A stretch of 64,000 bases of DNA, from positions 25,338,568 to 25,402,567 of the forward strand of contig AP025054.1 of NCBI GenBank assembly GCA_036186865.1, in the 5' to 3' direction. Positions 44,732 to 56,560 of this stretch are shown here, piece by piece (the first letter of the stretch is position 1; every line of letters begins with the position of its first letter). The notes under the pieces were generated by a model that saw nothing but the letters and a program-made list of their open reading frames with translations, was not told the origin of the DNA and did not search any database. Made by a program: the position numbers and the translations under genes. This DNA is from Eustoma russellianum (Eukaryota > Streptophyta > Magnoliopsida > Gentianales > Gentianaceae).

Positions 44732-45610
44732 CCAAAAGTTACAATATGTATTATAAATTATTTTTGTAGGTATTGACTAGAAAAATTATTTATTTATTCT
44801 TAGTATAATTATACACTGATGTGTAATGTAAATATGATATAAGCAATTAATATTTGGAAAAACTTCTAAAATTGACCAATTTAAAAAGATAAAATTACCT
44901 TGAGAACTATAGACAGAGGAGGCTGGTGAACGATAATTATATGACGTACACCAGCGGCCATTCAAAAATTCAAGACGTTTTGAAGCGAATGTTTGTTTTT
45001 AAACAATGTAATAAAGACAAATGAATTATTAAATTGATTATATTTTTATATTGTGAAGTTGTAGTTGATCGACACATCATGACATTATTTTTATTATGGA
45101 TTATCAGAAACCAATATTTTTCTGATACATGGATATAATTTAGTATATTGTATCTTCCATATCCCGTTATATACGGAAGTATGTAAGATAATGTTGTTGT
45201 GATTTGTTTTCTAACATTTGAATCCTTGGATGTTTAAATTGGAGATACAAGGTTGTCTTTTTTCACTTTTTTGGAAAAAAAATAACACAATGTTCCCCTT
45301 TCTCTCTTTTTCTCTTTCTCTCCAATCCCAAATCCATTTTATGTTCTTGGTGATGGACAGTATTAAAAAGGGAGATTTGCTGCTGGGAAGGGAGATTGCG
45401 TAGGGATGTGGTGGTTAGTTGGTGTGGTTCTTTGTTCCGCCTCTGCTATGAAAGATAGTGGTGTGAATTGTAGTCGCAAGTATTCTTACCAACAGCGCGA
45501 TGGAGTTCTGCAGGATTTTATTGGCCGGAAAAACGAAAAAGAGAAGGAGAAAGATGATGGTTGTATGGTGGCGACAGTGCTCTGCAACGTCGTTGTTGGG
45601 TATTTTGTCT
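44732..45610. other. Unassigned AT-rich DNA
   Basis: The ORFs here (for example 45406-45681) show no motif I recognise. A pyrimidine-rich TCTCTCTTTTTCTCTTTCTC tract lies at about 45300. Confidence 0.5.
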
Positions 45611-46000
45611 TGAGAAAATTGCACTTATCATCAAACCTTGGTCAAGTTTTTCAGCTAAGGGTTTTGCGACTCGAGTTTTAGGGTTTTTTTTTTTCGTTTT
45701 CAAAATCTTAATTCAAAATCTTGAGTTATTGATAGATGTTGTTAATTTTGTGAAGTGGGGACTAATTTATGGAGGGGAATCAGTTGCACCACAAGGGAGA
45801 GAAGAGGAAGACGTTATTTTGGAGGGAGAATTGATTTTGGCGGTAAAATGTACTGAAACCGGCAAGGCAGGTTATCAGCCTGTTTCTGGTGTTAATTGAG
45901 TCAAGTTTGACCACATTTAGCTGCCAAATGAAGTTTCAGAATGTTTAAATATTAATTGGAAAATTTGACCAACGTTTAAGTGATAAGTGCAATTTTCTCA
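45611..46000. mobile_element. MITE-like element, 390 bp
   Basis: TGAGAAAATTGCACTTATCA at the left end is repeated inverted as TGATAAGTGCAATTTTCTCA at the right end, and the match extends inward through TTGGTCAA. The flanks are similar but not an exact duplication (ATTTTGTCT and TTTTGCCCT), so the superfamily is uncertain. A Mutator-type MITE is my first guess. Confidence 0.75.
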
Positions 46001-46190
46001 TTTTGCCCTTATATGTCAAACCTAGCCGAACTAGGTCAGATCTCTAGAGCAAAAGGTCATATCCAGACATTGCATAAATTAGGAGTTCAGTAACCTTCTA
46101 GGTTGGTGTGGACTTTACGCAGTGACACAAATGTATCACTGCAAACTAAATCTTCGGTCTAGCAGCAGAGAACAACCACAGTGTATGTTC

Positions 46191-46400
46191 CTAGAATTGA
46201 ACTCTCGACCTTTTAAAACAAATGTCAACACAAATATCAACAGAGCTTTCGGCCTAGAATTGAACTCTTGACATTTTAAAACAAATGCCAACACGAATAT
46301 CAACTGAGCCTTCGGCCTGCAGGAAGAACTACCATACTGTATGTCCTTAGAATTGAACTTGACCTTTTAAAACAAATGCCAACACGAATATCAACTGAGG
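46191..46400. repeat. Three-unit diverged tandem repeat
   Basis: TAGAATTGAACT(C/-)...GACCTTTTAAAACAAATG(T/C)CAACAC...ATATCAAC is repeated at about 46191, 46254 and 46347. Part of a longer unit with GAACAACCACAGTGTATGT-like sequence recurs too. Confidence 0.75.
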
Positions 46401-46734
46401 TATGTCTGAAACCGGATCTCAAATCTTATGCGTTAAAAACTAATGTCTCGGCTCTTTATGATGTTATGTTCAAAGTTTCGAAATCCGAGTAATTGTAACA
46501 GAATACCAATTCACAGATTACTAATTCAACCATGATAAAACTGTTATCGACAGAATACTTATTAGCAAATTACTGATTCCACCGCAACCTATAGATTACA
46601 CAAATACTTTTTTATTATACATATGTGGGTGTATTTGCATATATTTAATATAGGTCTATAAATATATGTGTGCATATATATGTGCGTATGCATGTGTATC
46701 TATTCACATATCTAGATACCAATCAAATACCAAG

Positions 46735-46911
46735 AATAAACATACAACAAACAATAAACACACAACAATAACCCTTATCATACTAAGGAATTTATTCAGG
46801 GTCTTAGGAATAACTTTACATAAATCAAGTCTGGCTATGAAGTTTATTCTAGATTCTCAGTACGCAGTCTCGCCCTTAACACGCCTTCATTCAATCGGCT
46901 AAAACGGACTC
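46735..46911 (-). repeat. Inverted fragment of caulimovirid intergenic region
   Basis: ATAACCCTTATCATACTAAG through CATTCAATCGGCTAAAACGG matches 52805-52950 in the same direction and 51480-51610 in reverse. Relative to the adjoining viral genes it is backwards. Near 46911 it switches directly to ORF2 sequence. Confidence 0.88.
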
Positions 46912-47122
46912 CAGTCAAATATAATTACTGGGATTATGTTGATGCATTTTATAGGGCTTTCTTATATGAAAACCCAAAGAAGAAACATTCTTGGTTTTTC
47001 AGGATATGTCCTGCAGTCTATAAACAAGAAATACCAAATTGGTTATATCAATGGTGGGCATCATATGGTCCATCGATTAATATTTTACCAGAACCATATA
47101 AGAGTTTATATGCTCAATGGAT
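46912..47122 (+). pseudogene. Caulimovirid ORF2 fragment (duplicated)
   Basis: About 210 bp are nearly identical to 49999-50209 (YNYWDYVDAFYRAF in the ORF2 frame). The fragment ends abruptly inside ORF2 and is fused to the coat-protein/protease region at about 47119. It is a rearrangement product and not a gene. Confidence 0.9.
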
Positions 47123-47803
47123 TTGGTAAAACTAATTGATGATTCGGAAGTTAAACAAAAGATTATATCTTATATTAGTAATAAAGGGGATATTGAATCT
47201 TCTATAGCTAAGCAGGTGCAAACTACAGAACCTTATACATTAGCAGAAGTTAAGAGACAAATGTCTCAGAAATATAAAAATGAAAAATCTGTAGGTATTA
47301 CAGAATTAATACTCGAGATTAATAATCTTAAACAAGAAATTAAAGGAATAAAACAAAATAATTTTATACTAGAAGGAAGAGTTCATAGACTAGAAAAAGA
47401 TAAAGAAATTATTTCAGAATCTTCTAGAAATATTTTAGAAACTCTTGATGATCCGAAATATTTATCTATACTAGAAATTGTAATTTCACAAAAATGGTAT
47501 GTAAAGATTAATTTATTAATTGATAATAAATTCGGTAAAGAATTAATCGCATTAATTGATAATGGAGCAGACTTGAATCGTATTCAAGAAGGATTGATAC
47601 CTACTAGGTATTTTCAAAAGACTAGTCATTCATTAAGTTCTGCAAATGGGCAGAAATTGAATATAAATTATAAGCTTCCTCAAGCTTATATATGTAAAGA
47701 GCAGGTATGTATTTCTACTAGCTTTTTGTTAGTTAAAAATATTACTAATCAAGTAATACTTGGTACACCATTCTTACAAAAATTATTTCCTATAAAAAAT
47801 TGA
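47117..47803 (+). pseudogene. Caulimovirid copy A: coat-protein tail and aspartic protease
   Basis: 228 codons open. Residues 38-105 are helical and charged (coat-protein C-terminus region). The protease follows, with its active-site loop at 148-151 reading D-N-G-A and a second conserved segment ILGTPFL at 214-220. Copies B and C have D-S-G-A at the active site, so copy A has a Ser-to-Asn change there. The protease normally matures the viral polyprotein. The frame breaks just after 47803. Confidence 0.88.
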
Positions 47804-47930
47804 TAAAACAGGATTTGTAGGAAGTTTCGTAGGAAAAGAAATTACTTTTCAGTTTATTGCAGAACATTTAACTAGGTTTATAAATAATTCTACATAATTT
47901 GTAAAAACAAAAGAACAACAAATTAACTTC

Positions 47931-48650
47931 TTGAAACAAGAAATTAATATCTTATCAATAGAAGAAAGATTACAAAATCCGAAATTACAGGATAAAATCA
48001 AATTAATACAAAATGAATTTTCATTACAAATATGTAATGATCATCCTAATGCTTTTTCGGACAGAAAGAAACACATAGTTTCTCTTCCATATGAAGAGGA
48101 TTTTGATGAAAAAAGTATTCCGACAAAGGCTAGACCTTGTCAAATGAATTCTGAATATTTAGAATTATGCAAAAAAGAAATATCTTCTTTAATAGAAAAG
48201 AAATTAATTAAACCATCTAAGTCTCCATGGTCTTGCACCGCATTTTATGTTAATAAACATTATGAACAAGAACGTGGTGTTCCCAGATTAGTTATAAACT
48301 ATAAACCATTAAATAAGGTTTTAAAATGGATTGGGTATCCTATACCTAATAAAAAAGATTTACTGGATAGATTAAATGAAGCATTAATATTTTTTAAATT
48401 TGATTTAAAATCAGGATATTGACATATTCAAATAAATGAATCTGATAGGTATAAAACTGCATTCACGGTACCAATAGGACATTATGAATGGAATGTAATG
48501 CCTTTTGGATTAAAAAATGCCCCTTCTGAATTTCAGAATATTATGAATGATATTTTCATTCCGTATAGTGACTTTATTATTGTTTACATAGATGATATTT
48601 TAGTATTCTCAAAAATATTGAAATACATTTTAAACACTTAAATATATTCA
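47931..48650 (+). pseudogene. Caulimovirid copy A: reverse transcriptase (broken)
   Basis: The fingers region (KSPWSCTAFYVNK, RLVINYKPLNK) and KFDLKSGY are intact. A TGA at 48420-48422 replaces the Trp codon that follows GY. After the stop the same frame continues with MPFGLKNAPSEFQNIM and the catalytic YIDDILVFS near 48590. A frameshift follows around 48610-48640. Clearly a caulimovirid-type RT, and non-functional. Confidence 0.9.
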
Positions 48651-48694
48651 AGAAAATAATTATTCAAAATGGTTTAGTTATTTCTAGGCCAAAA

Positions 48695-49409
48695 ATGTTA
48701 TTATTTCAAATAAAGATTAGATTTTTAGGACATAATATAGAAAAAGGAAAAATAATTCCTATTAATAGAAGTATTGAATTTGCTTCTAAGTTTCCAGATG
48801 AAATCTTGGATAAGACACAGTTACAAAGATTTTTGGGAAGTTTAAATTATATTGCTCCATATTATAAGAATCTGGCAGCAGATACTGCAATTTATATGAC
48901 AGGTTGAAGAAAAATGTTAAATCATGGACTGAAGATCATACTAAAGCGGTTAGGTAATTAAGCGAAAGGTTACTCATTTACCTTGTTTAATGTTAGCAAA
49001 TCCAAACTGGGGAAAAATTATAGAAACAGATGCCTCAGATATAGGATATGGAGGTATTCTTAAACAAGTTTCACCTATTGATAACCAAGAATATTTGGTT
49101 AGATTCCATTCAGGAAAATGGAATAATAGTCAAAAGAACTATGCGACTATAGCAAAAGAAATTCTTGCTATTGTTAAATGTATTCTTAAATTCCAAGATG
49201 ATTTATATAATCAGAAGTTTATAATACGAACTGATTGTCAAGTTGCGAAATATATGTTTAATAAGATTTTAAACATGATGTTTCTAAGCAAATGTTTGCA
49301 AGATGGCAAGCTCATATGGCACCATTTGATTTTGAAATTCAATATAAGAAAGGGTCAGATAATAGTCTTCCTGATTTTCTTGCAAGAGAATATATTAATG
49401 ACTAAATGA
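48695..49409 (+). pseudogene. Caulimovirid copy A: RT connection and RNase H (frameshifted)
   Basis: Frame 48695-48907 has FLGHNIEKGK and LQRFLGSLNYI. After a break, 48990-49409 has the RNase H residues in ETDASDIGYGG, the Glu in IAKEILAIVKC and RTDCQVAKYMF. The order matches the end of the viral polyprotein, with ORF2 just downstream. Confidence 0.88.
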
Positions 49410-50781
49410 CTAATATTTTATATTTGCAGATATGTCCCAATGGGGGCAGAGGCAACCTCTCTAATAGGAGAGGAAGAGGAACCTTCTCTAATAAAGGAGG
49501 AAGAGGTGGTGAAATTCTTGGCCAAATGGGTCACCAAAGATTGGTAGCTGCAAATATTGCATCTTCATCCTCGAGTAATACTCATATGGATGACAAATAA
49601 TATAAAGAGTTCTTAGCTTATAAAGCTTCTCAGAAAAAGGAGGATCATAAACCTTCTTATGTTACAATGGTAACAGAAGAAAATGACGAAGTATATGATC
49701 AGAGTTCATATTCTGAAAATATATTACTTTTAGAACAAAAAGATCTTAAATGGAAAGATCAGCCCTGGATTATATTACAGAGGTATTTGGATAATACACT
49801 GCAACTTCTTATAAGAACATAAATTATTATGAGTATATACTCAAAGTCACAGAATCCTGTGAAATTACCCATTTTACAACAGGGAATTCTACTGTGTACA
49901 ATTTCAGTAAAGTGATAGTTAAGCAAGTTATAACTGCTGAATCTTGGGGAATATCTACTCTAAAAGAAAAGGAGTTTATATACCCTGAAATAAAAATTCC
50001 AGTCAAATATAATTACTGGGATTATGTTGATGCATTTTATAGGGCTTTCTTATATGAAAACCCAAAGAAGAAACATTCTTGGTTTTTCAGGATATGTCGT
50101 GCAATCTATAAACAAGAAATACCAAATTGGTTATATCAATGGTGGGCATCATATGGTCCATCGATTAATATTTTACCAGAACCATATAAGAGTTTATATG
50201 CTCAATGGATTGAAGTTTCGCCAGCTCTTATAGAAGCTCAGAACAATAGAAGCCTAATTACAGGCATGAATACTTTGCACTTCTTTATGGAATTTGGAAT
50301 TCCATGGATTTGGAAATGGGAAGTCAAAGTGGGTTATACTCCACAAAATATTCCAGCATTGAAAAGAATTTTTTATACCAAATTCTAGAAGAAAATGACT
50401 CAGAAAAACGAAGGAGTTGTGGAATGACAACAGACACTTGACCATATTCAAGAAGTTTTGATTAAATATAATGTTCAAATGGAGGAACACATAGATCATA
50501 CAAGCCCTTTTCAGCAAATAATGCAAAAAATGAAGATGGTTAAAGGAGTCTTATCAAAAGAAGAAATGATATCTTCATATTTTGAAGAAATTAAAAAAGA
50601 TCTTATAAGAAATCTTCAAAAAGATGAAATGAATGATTCCAGTTCAGATATATCCATGACTGGAAAGGACATATTAGCCGGAGAATCTCAGGATCCAGAT
50701 GATCTAGATGAAGACCAAGTTCAGAGAATGGTAGAGATAATGGTGAATAATATTCAACAACAAATTGATTGAGAAATCGGT
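49406..50781 (+). pseudogene. Caulimovirid copy A: ORF2, unknown function (broken)
   Basis: An Arg/Gly-rich start (SNRRGRGTFSNKGGRGGE) is followed by a tyrosine- and tryptophan-rich middle (YWDYVDAFYRAFLYENPKKK, NWLYQWWASYG) and an acidic, helical end (DDLDEDQVQRMV). At least three stops or frameshifts occur (about 49600, 49805, 50386). A second ORF after RNase H is a feature I associate with Florendovirus. Its role is unknown to me. Confidence 0.78.
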
Positions 50782-51711
50782 TAGAATAAACTGATGGAAA
50801 AACATGGCAGACATATTGGTCCACCATAAAGACTTTTGGGGAAAAGGAGATTCCTTTTGGTATTATATTGACCATTATTGTAAATTTTCATGTAAATTTC
50901 ATTTGAATTTGTATTTCATTTCAATTTCTAATTTAGTGAATTTGTATTTCATTTCAATTTGTAATTTGGTTTAGAATAGATTTGAAATCCGGAAGGATGC
51001 CTATAAAAGGAGGCTTCCTCTCCCATTGAGAGGCAAGCTCGGAAAAATACTCTCTCTTTCTTGTAAAATATCTTTGTATAATAAAGATCCCAAAAGTTTG
51101 CTCAAGTGTTTGTTCAAGTTTGTTTGCAGTTGGAAGCACTCAGTTTAAGGTCTGATTCTTTTCCTTTTACTTTAAAAATTTGTATTTTAGTTTATGCTTA
51201 GCTTAATGGAAGGCTAAGAATCTTTTGTGTCGAACTATGCTGTATGTTTAGTTTGTTTAACATGGTTATGATCAACGATCATGAACATCATGAGCATGCC
51301 AGGGGGTTCACACCCTTAATCCCTTCTGGGATGTCTGGTTTGGTTAGTTCCGTGATGGATGATTGATCGGTAAAAAAACGATCTTTAGAATACTAAAGAG
51401 TTTGTTCTGAAAGGGGAAGGTTATAGAGAAAGTCAGGTTGAGTTTATTATGATTTTTCGAATTTGCGGGAGCCCGTTTTAGCCGATTGAATGAAGGCGTG
51501 TTAAGGGCGAGACTGCGTACTGAGAATCTATGATAAACTTCATAGCCAGACTTGATTTATGTAAAGTTATTCCTAAGACCCTGAATAAATTCTTAGTATG
51601 ATAAGGGTTATTGTTGTGTGTTTATTCTTTGTTGTGTGTTTATTCTTGGTGTTTATTCTTGTTTTATTCTTGGTGTTTATTCTTGTTAGCCCTGGTAGTG
51701 ATTGGTATCTG
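50782..51711 (+). promoter_or_regulatory. Caulimovirid copy A: intergenic region with promoter and poly(A) signal
   Basis: TATA box CTATAAAAGG is at 51001-51010 and AATAAA at 51080-51085, a spacing usual for pararetroviral promoters with a short transcript overlap. The leader follows and ends at GTGATTGGTATC near 51711, where the primer-binding site is cut short. Confidence 0.78.
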
Positions 51712-51830
51712 ATTTTGATAAGGGTTATTGTTGTGTGTTTATTCTTTTTTGTGTGTTTATTATTGGTGTTTATTCTTTTTTTTATTCTTGGTGTTTATTC
51801 TTGTTAACCCTGGTAGTGATTGGTATCTGA
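51598..51830. repeat. TTTATTCTTG-type minisatellite at copy A/B junction
   Basis: Many copies of (G)TTTATTCTTG(T/G) and a large duplication: GATAAGGGTTATTGTTGTG and CCCTGGTAGTGATTGGTATC each occur twice, so the truncated leader/primer-site segment is present two times in a row. It sits exactly between opposite-facing viral copies. Confidence 0.85.
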
Positions 51831-51839
51831 TTGATCTAT

Positions 51840-52680
51840 GATCCATAGATTTTTTATTATCAAATCTTATTTGTACAATCCCTTCTGAGACTGTGCAATA
51901 TCAATTGGATTTCATCCACATATGATTGAGAAGGAACTGATGTTTCAATTATCCAATTTTCTGGGAAATCAATTTCTTCCCATTTAATTTTTCTACGAGT
52001 TGTTATATTAGATTTGCCAAAATTGGTTTCTATTATAATTGTTTCATTCATTGGTTTATCCATAATCCTACATTTAGGATTTAATGTGACCAATAGTTTA
52101 TAATAATTCTATAACGGACACAAATAACCTCTGATCCAGGCATATAATTATACCATGGGTCTTAATATTTAAAGTTAAGGCATCGCAAACATTAACATCT
52201 GATAATGATAACCTTAAATTCGGATAAATATTAAAGTATACTGGACCATGAGCCAGTGATGATTGTACTATTCCAATCAATGATTTTTTCCAATCTAAAT
52301 TTCTAGCATCCCTTAAAGCTGCTATAAAGCTTTCTGGTAAACCTTCTAATGTTAAAAGATTAAATGCTACTTGTACCAATCCTATATGGATAAATCTGTT
52401 ATTAGATTTATGTCTACTTAATTCTTTATCACTTAATAATTTTATTACCATATCATCTTTATTTATAGATATAGTAGATTCAGTAGTTTTGACTACTTGT
52501 TTTAATCCCAATTTTTCAAATGTTTCTAACTGGTAAGCTATTTTATAATCTACCTTAGGAATAGTCCATTTATTCAAAAGTTCTATATTATGAGGAATAT
52601 TATATTATTCTTCAATACTGTTTTTAACAGTATCTTCATTTTTAATAATATTCATTCTAAAAATTGTGTTGAACTTTACT
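51840..52680 (-). pseudogene. Caulimovirid copy B: movement protein (broken)
   Basis: Minus-strand frames 52098-52577 and 51860-52093 give a 30K-superfamily movement protein. A hydrophobic, Asp-containing core (SSLAHGPVYFNIYPNLRLS, DALTLNIKTHG) is typical of caulimovirids. Such proteins form tubules through plasmodesmata. There is a stop in the N-terminal part near 52605 and a frameshift near 52095. It is preceded by the primer-binding site at 52699-52716, as in a genuine genome. Confidence 0.82.
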
Positions 52681-52698
52681 GATATGTTCATTTATTTA

Positions 52699-52716
52699 CC
52701 ATGGCTCTGATACCAA
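52699..52716 (-). other. Caulimovirid copy B: primer-binding site
   Basis: The minus strand reads TTGGTATCAGAGCCATGG, the full complement of the plant initiator-tRNA-Met 3' end. It marks the conventional start of the genome map in Caulimoviridae. Confidence 0.93.
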
Positions 52717-53640
52717 TCACTACCAGGGCTAACAAGAATAAACACTAAGAATAAAAACAAGAATAAACACCAAGAATAAACACACAACAAAGAATAAACA
52801 CACAAAAATAACCCTTATCATACTAAGGAATTTATTCAGGGTCTTAGGAATAACTTTACATAAATCAAGTCTGGCTATGAAGTTTATTATAGATTCTCAG
52901 TACGCAGTCTCGCCCTTAACACGCCTTCATTCAATCGGCTAAAACGGGCTCCTGCAAATTCGAGAAATCATAATAAACTCAACCTTACTTTCTCTACAAC
53001 CTTCCCCTTTCAGAACAAACTCTTTAGTATTCTAAAGATCGTTTTATTTTTTTACCGATCAATCATCCATCAAGGAACTAACCAAACCAGACATCCCGGA
53101 AGGGATTAAAGGTGTGAACCCCCTGGCATGCTCATGATGTCCATGATCGTTGATCATAACCATGTTAAACAAACTAAAACATACAGCATAGTTCGACACA
53201 AAAGATTCTTAGCCTTCCATTAAGCTAAGCATAAACTAAAATACAAATTTTAAAGTAAAAAGGAAAAGAATCAGACCTTAAACTGAGTGCTTCCAACTGC
53301 AAACAAACTTGAACAAACACTTGAGCAAACTTTTGGGATCTTTATTATACAAAGATATTTTTACAAGAAAGAGAGAGTATTTTTCCGAGCTTGCCTCTCA
53401 ATGGGAGAGGAAGCCTCCTTTTATAGGCATCCTTCCGGATTTCAAATCTATTCTAAACCAAATTACAAATTGAAATGAAATACAAATTCACTAAATTAGA
53501 AATTGAAATGAAATACAAATTCAAATGAAATTTACATGAAAATTTACAATAATGGTCAATATAATACCAAAAGGAATCTCCTTTTCCCCAAAAGTCCTTA
53601 TGGTGGACCAATATGTCTGCCATGTTTTTCCATCAGTTTA
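52717..53640 (-). promoter_or_regulatory. Caulimovirid copy B: intergenic region, promoter, leader
   Basis: Reverse complement of 50790-51700. CTATAAAAGG on the minus strand is at 53417-53426. The two copies are very similar along this stretch. Confidence 0.78.
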
Positions 53641-53642
53641 TT

Positions 53643-55027
53643 CTAGCCGATTTCTCTATCAATTTGTTGTTGAATATTATTCACCATTGTCTCTACCATT
53701 CTCTGAACTTGGTTTTCATCTAGATCATCTGGTTCCTGAGATTCTCCGGCTAATATGTCCTTTCCAGTCATGGATATATCTGAACTGGAATCATTCATTT
53801 CATCTTTTTGAAGATTTCTTATAAGATCTTTTTTAATTTCTTCAAAATATGAAGATATCATTTCTTCTTTTGATAAGACTCCTTTAACCATCTTCATTTT
53901 TTGCATTATTTGCTGAAAAGGGCTTGTATGATCTCTATGTTCCTCCATTTGAACATTATATTTAATCAAAACTTCTTGAATATGATCAAGTGCCTGTTGT
54001 CCTTCCACAACTCCTTTGTTTTTCTGAGTCATTTTCTTCCAGAATTTGGTATAAAAAATTCTTTTCAATGCTGGAATATTTTGTGGAGTATAACCCACTT
54101 TGACTTCCTATTTCCAAATCCATGGAATTCCAAATTCCATAAGAAGTGCAAAGTATTCATGCATGTAATTAGGCTTCTATTGTTCTGAGCTTCTATAAGA
54201 GCTGGCGAAACTTCAATCCATTGAGCATATAAACTCTTATATGGTTCTGGTAAAATATTAATCGATGGACCATATGATACCCACCATTGATATAACCAAT
54301 TCGGTATTTCTTGTTTATAGACTGCAGGACATATCCTGAAAAACCAAGAATGTTTCTTCTTTGGGTTTTAATATAAGAAAGCCCTATAAAATGCATCAAC
54401 ATAATCCCAGTAATTATGTTTGACTGGAATTTTTGTTTCAGGGTATATAAACTCCTTTTCTTTTAGAGTAGATATTCCCCAAGGTTCAGCAGTTATAACT
54501 TTCTTAACTATCACTCTACTGAAATTGTACACAGTAGAATTCCCTGTTGTAAAATGGGTAATTTCACAGGATTCTGTGACTTTGAGTATAGACTCATAAT
54601 AATTTCTGTTCTTATAAGAAGTTGCAGTGTATGACACTGTATCCAAATACCTCTGTAATATAATCCAGGGCTGATCTTTCCATTTAAGATCTTTTTGTTC
54701 TAAAAGTAATATATTTTCAGAATATAAACTCTGATCATATACTTCGTCATTTGCTTCTGTTACCATTGTAACATAAGAAGGTTTTATGATCCTCCTTTTT
54801 TTGAGAAGCTTTATAAGCTAAGAACTCTTTATATAATTTGTCATCCATATGAGTATTACTCGAGGATGAAGATACATATTTGCATCTACCAATCTTTGGT
54901 GACCCTTTTGGCCAAGAATTTCACCACCTCTTCCTCCTTTATTAGAGAAGGTTCCTCTTCCTCTCCTATTAGAGAGGTTGCCTCTGCCCCATTGGGACAT
55001 ATCTGCAAAATAGAAAATATTAGTCAT
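53643..55027 (-). pseudogene. Caulimovirid copy B: ORF2 (broken)
   Basis: Frames 54818-55027, 54368-54766 and 53643-54098 on the minus strand repeat the ORF2 of copy A closely. The Arg/Gly-rich start is at the right. Breaks occur near 54810, 54370 and 54100. Some of the breaks differ from those of copy A, so they arose after duplication or independent integration. Confidence 0.8.
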
Positions 55028-56560
55028 TTAGTCATTAATATATTCTCTTGTAAGAAAATCAGGAAGACTATTATCTGACTCTTTCTTATATTGAATTTCA
55101 AAATCAAATGGTGCCATATGAGCTTGCCATCTTGCAAAAATTTGCTTAGAAACATCATGTTTAAAATCTTTATTAAACATATATTTCGCAGCTTGACAAT
55201 CAGTTCGTATCATAAACTTCTGATTATATAAATCATCTTGGAATTTAAGAATACATTTAACAATAGCAAGAATTTCTTTTGCTATAGTCGCATAGTTCTT
55301 TTGACTATTATTCCATTTTCCTGAATGGAATCTAACCAAATATTCTTGGTTATCAATAGGTTAAACTTGTTTAAGAATACCTCCATATCCTATATCTGAG
55401 GCATCTGTTTCTATAATTTTTCCCCAGTTTGGATTTGCTAACATTAAACAAGGTAAATGAGTAACCTTGCGCTTAATTACCTGAACTGCCATAATCTTCA
55501 GTCCATGGTTAACATTTTTCTTCAACCTGTCATATAAAATTGCAGTATCTGCTGCCAGATTCTTATAATATGGAGCAATATAATTTAAACTTCCCAAAAA
55601 TCTTTCTAACTGTGTCTTATCCAAGATTTCATCTGAAAACTTAGAAGCAAATTCAATACTTCTATTAATAGGAATTAGTTTTTCCTTTTTCTAAATTATG
55701 TCCTAAAAATCTAATCTTTATTTGAATAATAACATTTTTGGCCTAGAATAACTAAACCATTTTGAATAATTATTTTCTTGAATATATTTAAGTGTTTAAA
55801 ATGTATTTCAATATTTTTGAGAATACTAAATATCATCTATGTAAACAATAATAAAGTCACTATACGGAATGAAAATATCATTCATAATATTCTGAAATTC
55901 AGAAGGGCATTTTTTAATCCAAAAGGCATTACATTCCATTCATAATGTCCTATTGGTACCGTGAATGCAGTTTTTATACCTATCCAGATTCATTTATTTG
56001 AATCTGCCAATATCCTGATTTTAAATCAAATTTAGAAAATATTAATGCTTCATTTAATCTATCCAGTAAATCTTTTTTATTAGGTATAGGATACCTGATC
56101 CATTTTAAAACCTTATTTAATGGTTTATAGTTTATAACTAATCTGGGAACACCACGTTCTTGTTCAGAATGTTTATTAACATAAAATGCGGTGCAAGACC
56201 ATGGAGACTTAGATGGTTAATTAATTTCTTTTCTATTAAAGAAGATATTTCTTTTTGCATAATTCTAAATATTCAGAATTCATTTAACAAGGTCTATCCT
56301 TTGTCGGAATTCTTTTTTCATCAAAATCCTCTTCATATGAAAGAGAAACTATGTGTTTCTTTCTGTCCCAAAAAAGTATTAGGATGATCATTACATATTT
56401 GTAATGAAAATTCATTTTGTATTAATTTGATTTTATCCTGTAATTTCGGATTTTGTAATCTTTCTCTATTGATCAGATATTAATTTCTTGTTTCAAGAAG
56501 TTAATTTTGATTTTCTTTTGTTTTTACAAATTCTGTAAAATTATTTATAAACCTAGTTAA
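55028..56560 (-). pseudogene. Caulimovirid copy B: RT and RNase H (broken)
   Basis: RNase H lies at 55028-55440 with RTDCQAAKYMF and ETDASDIGYGG. The RT connection is at 55361-55624. The catalytic YIDDI triplets can be read on the minus strand near 55840. The RT fingers are scattered over frames up to about 56400. Many indels. Confidence 0.85.

Noticed and set aside
45406..45899. A host gene from overlapping ORFs near 45.4-45.9 kb
   Set aside because: The frames have no recognisable domain, and the second half lies within the MITE-like element.
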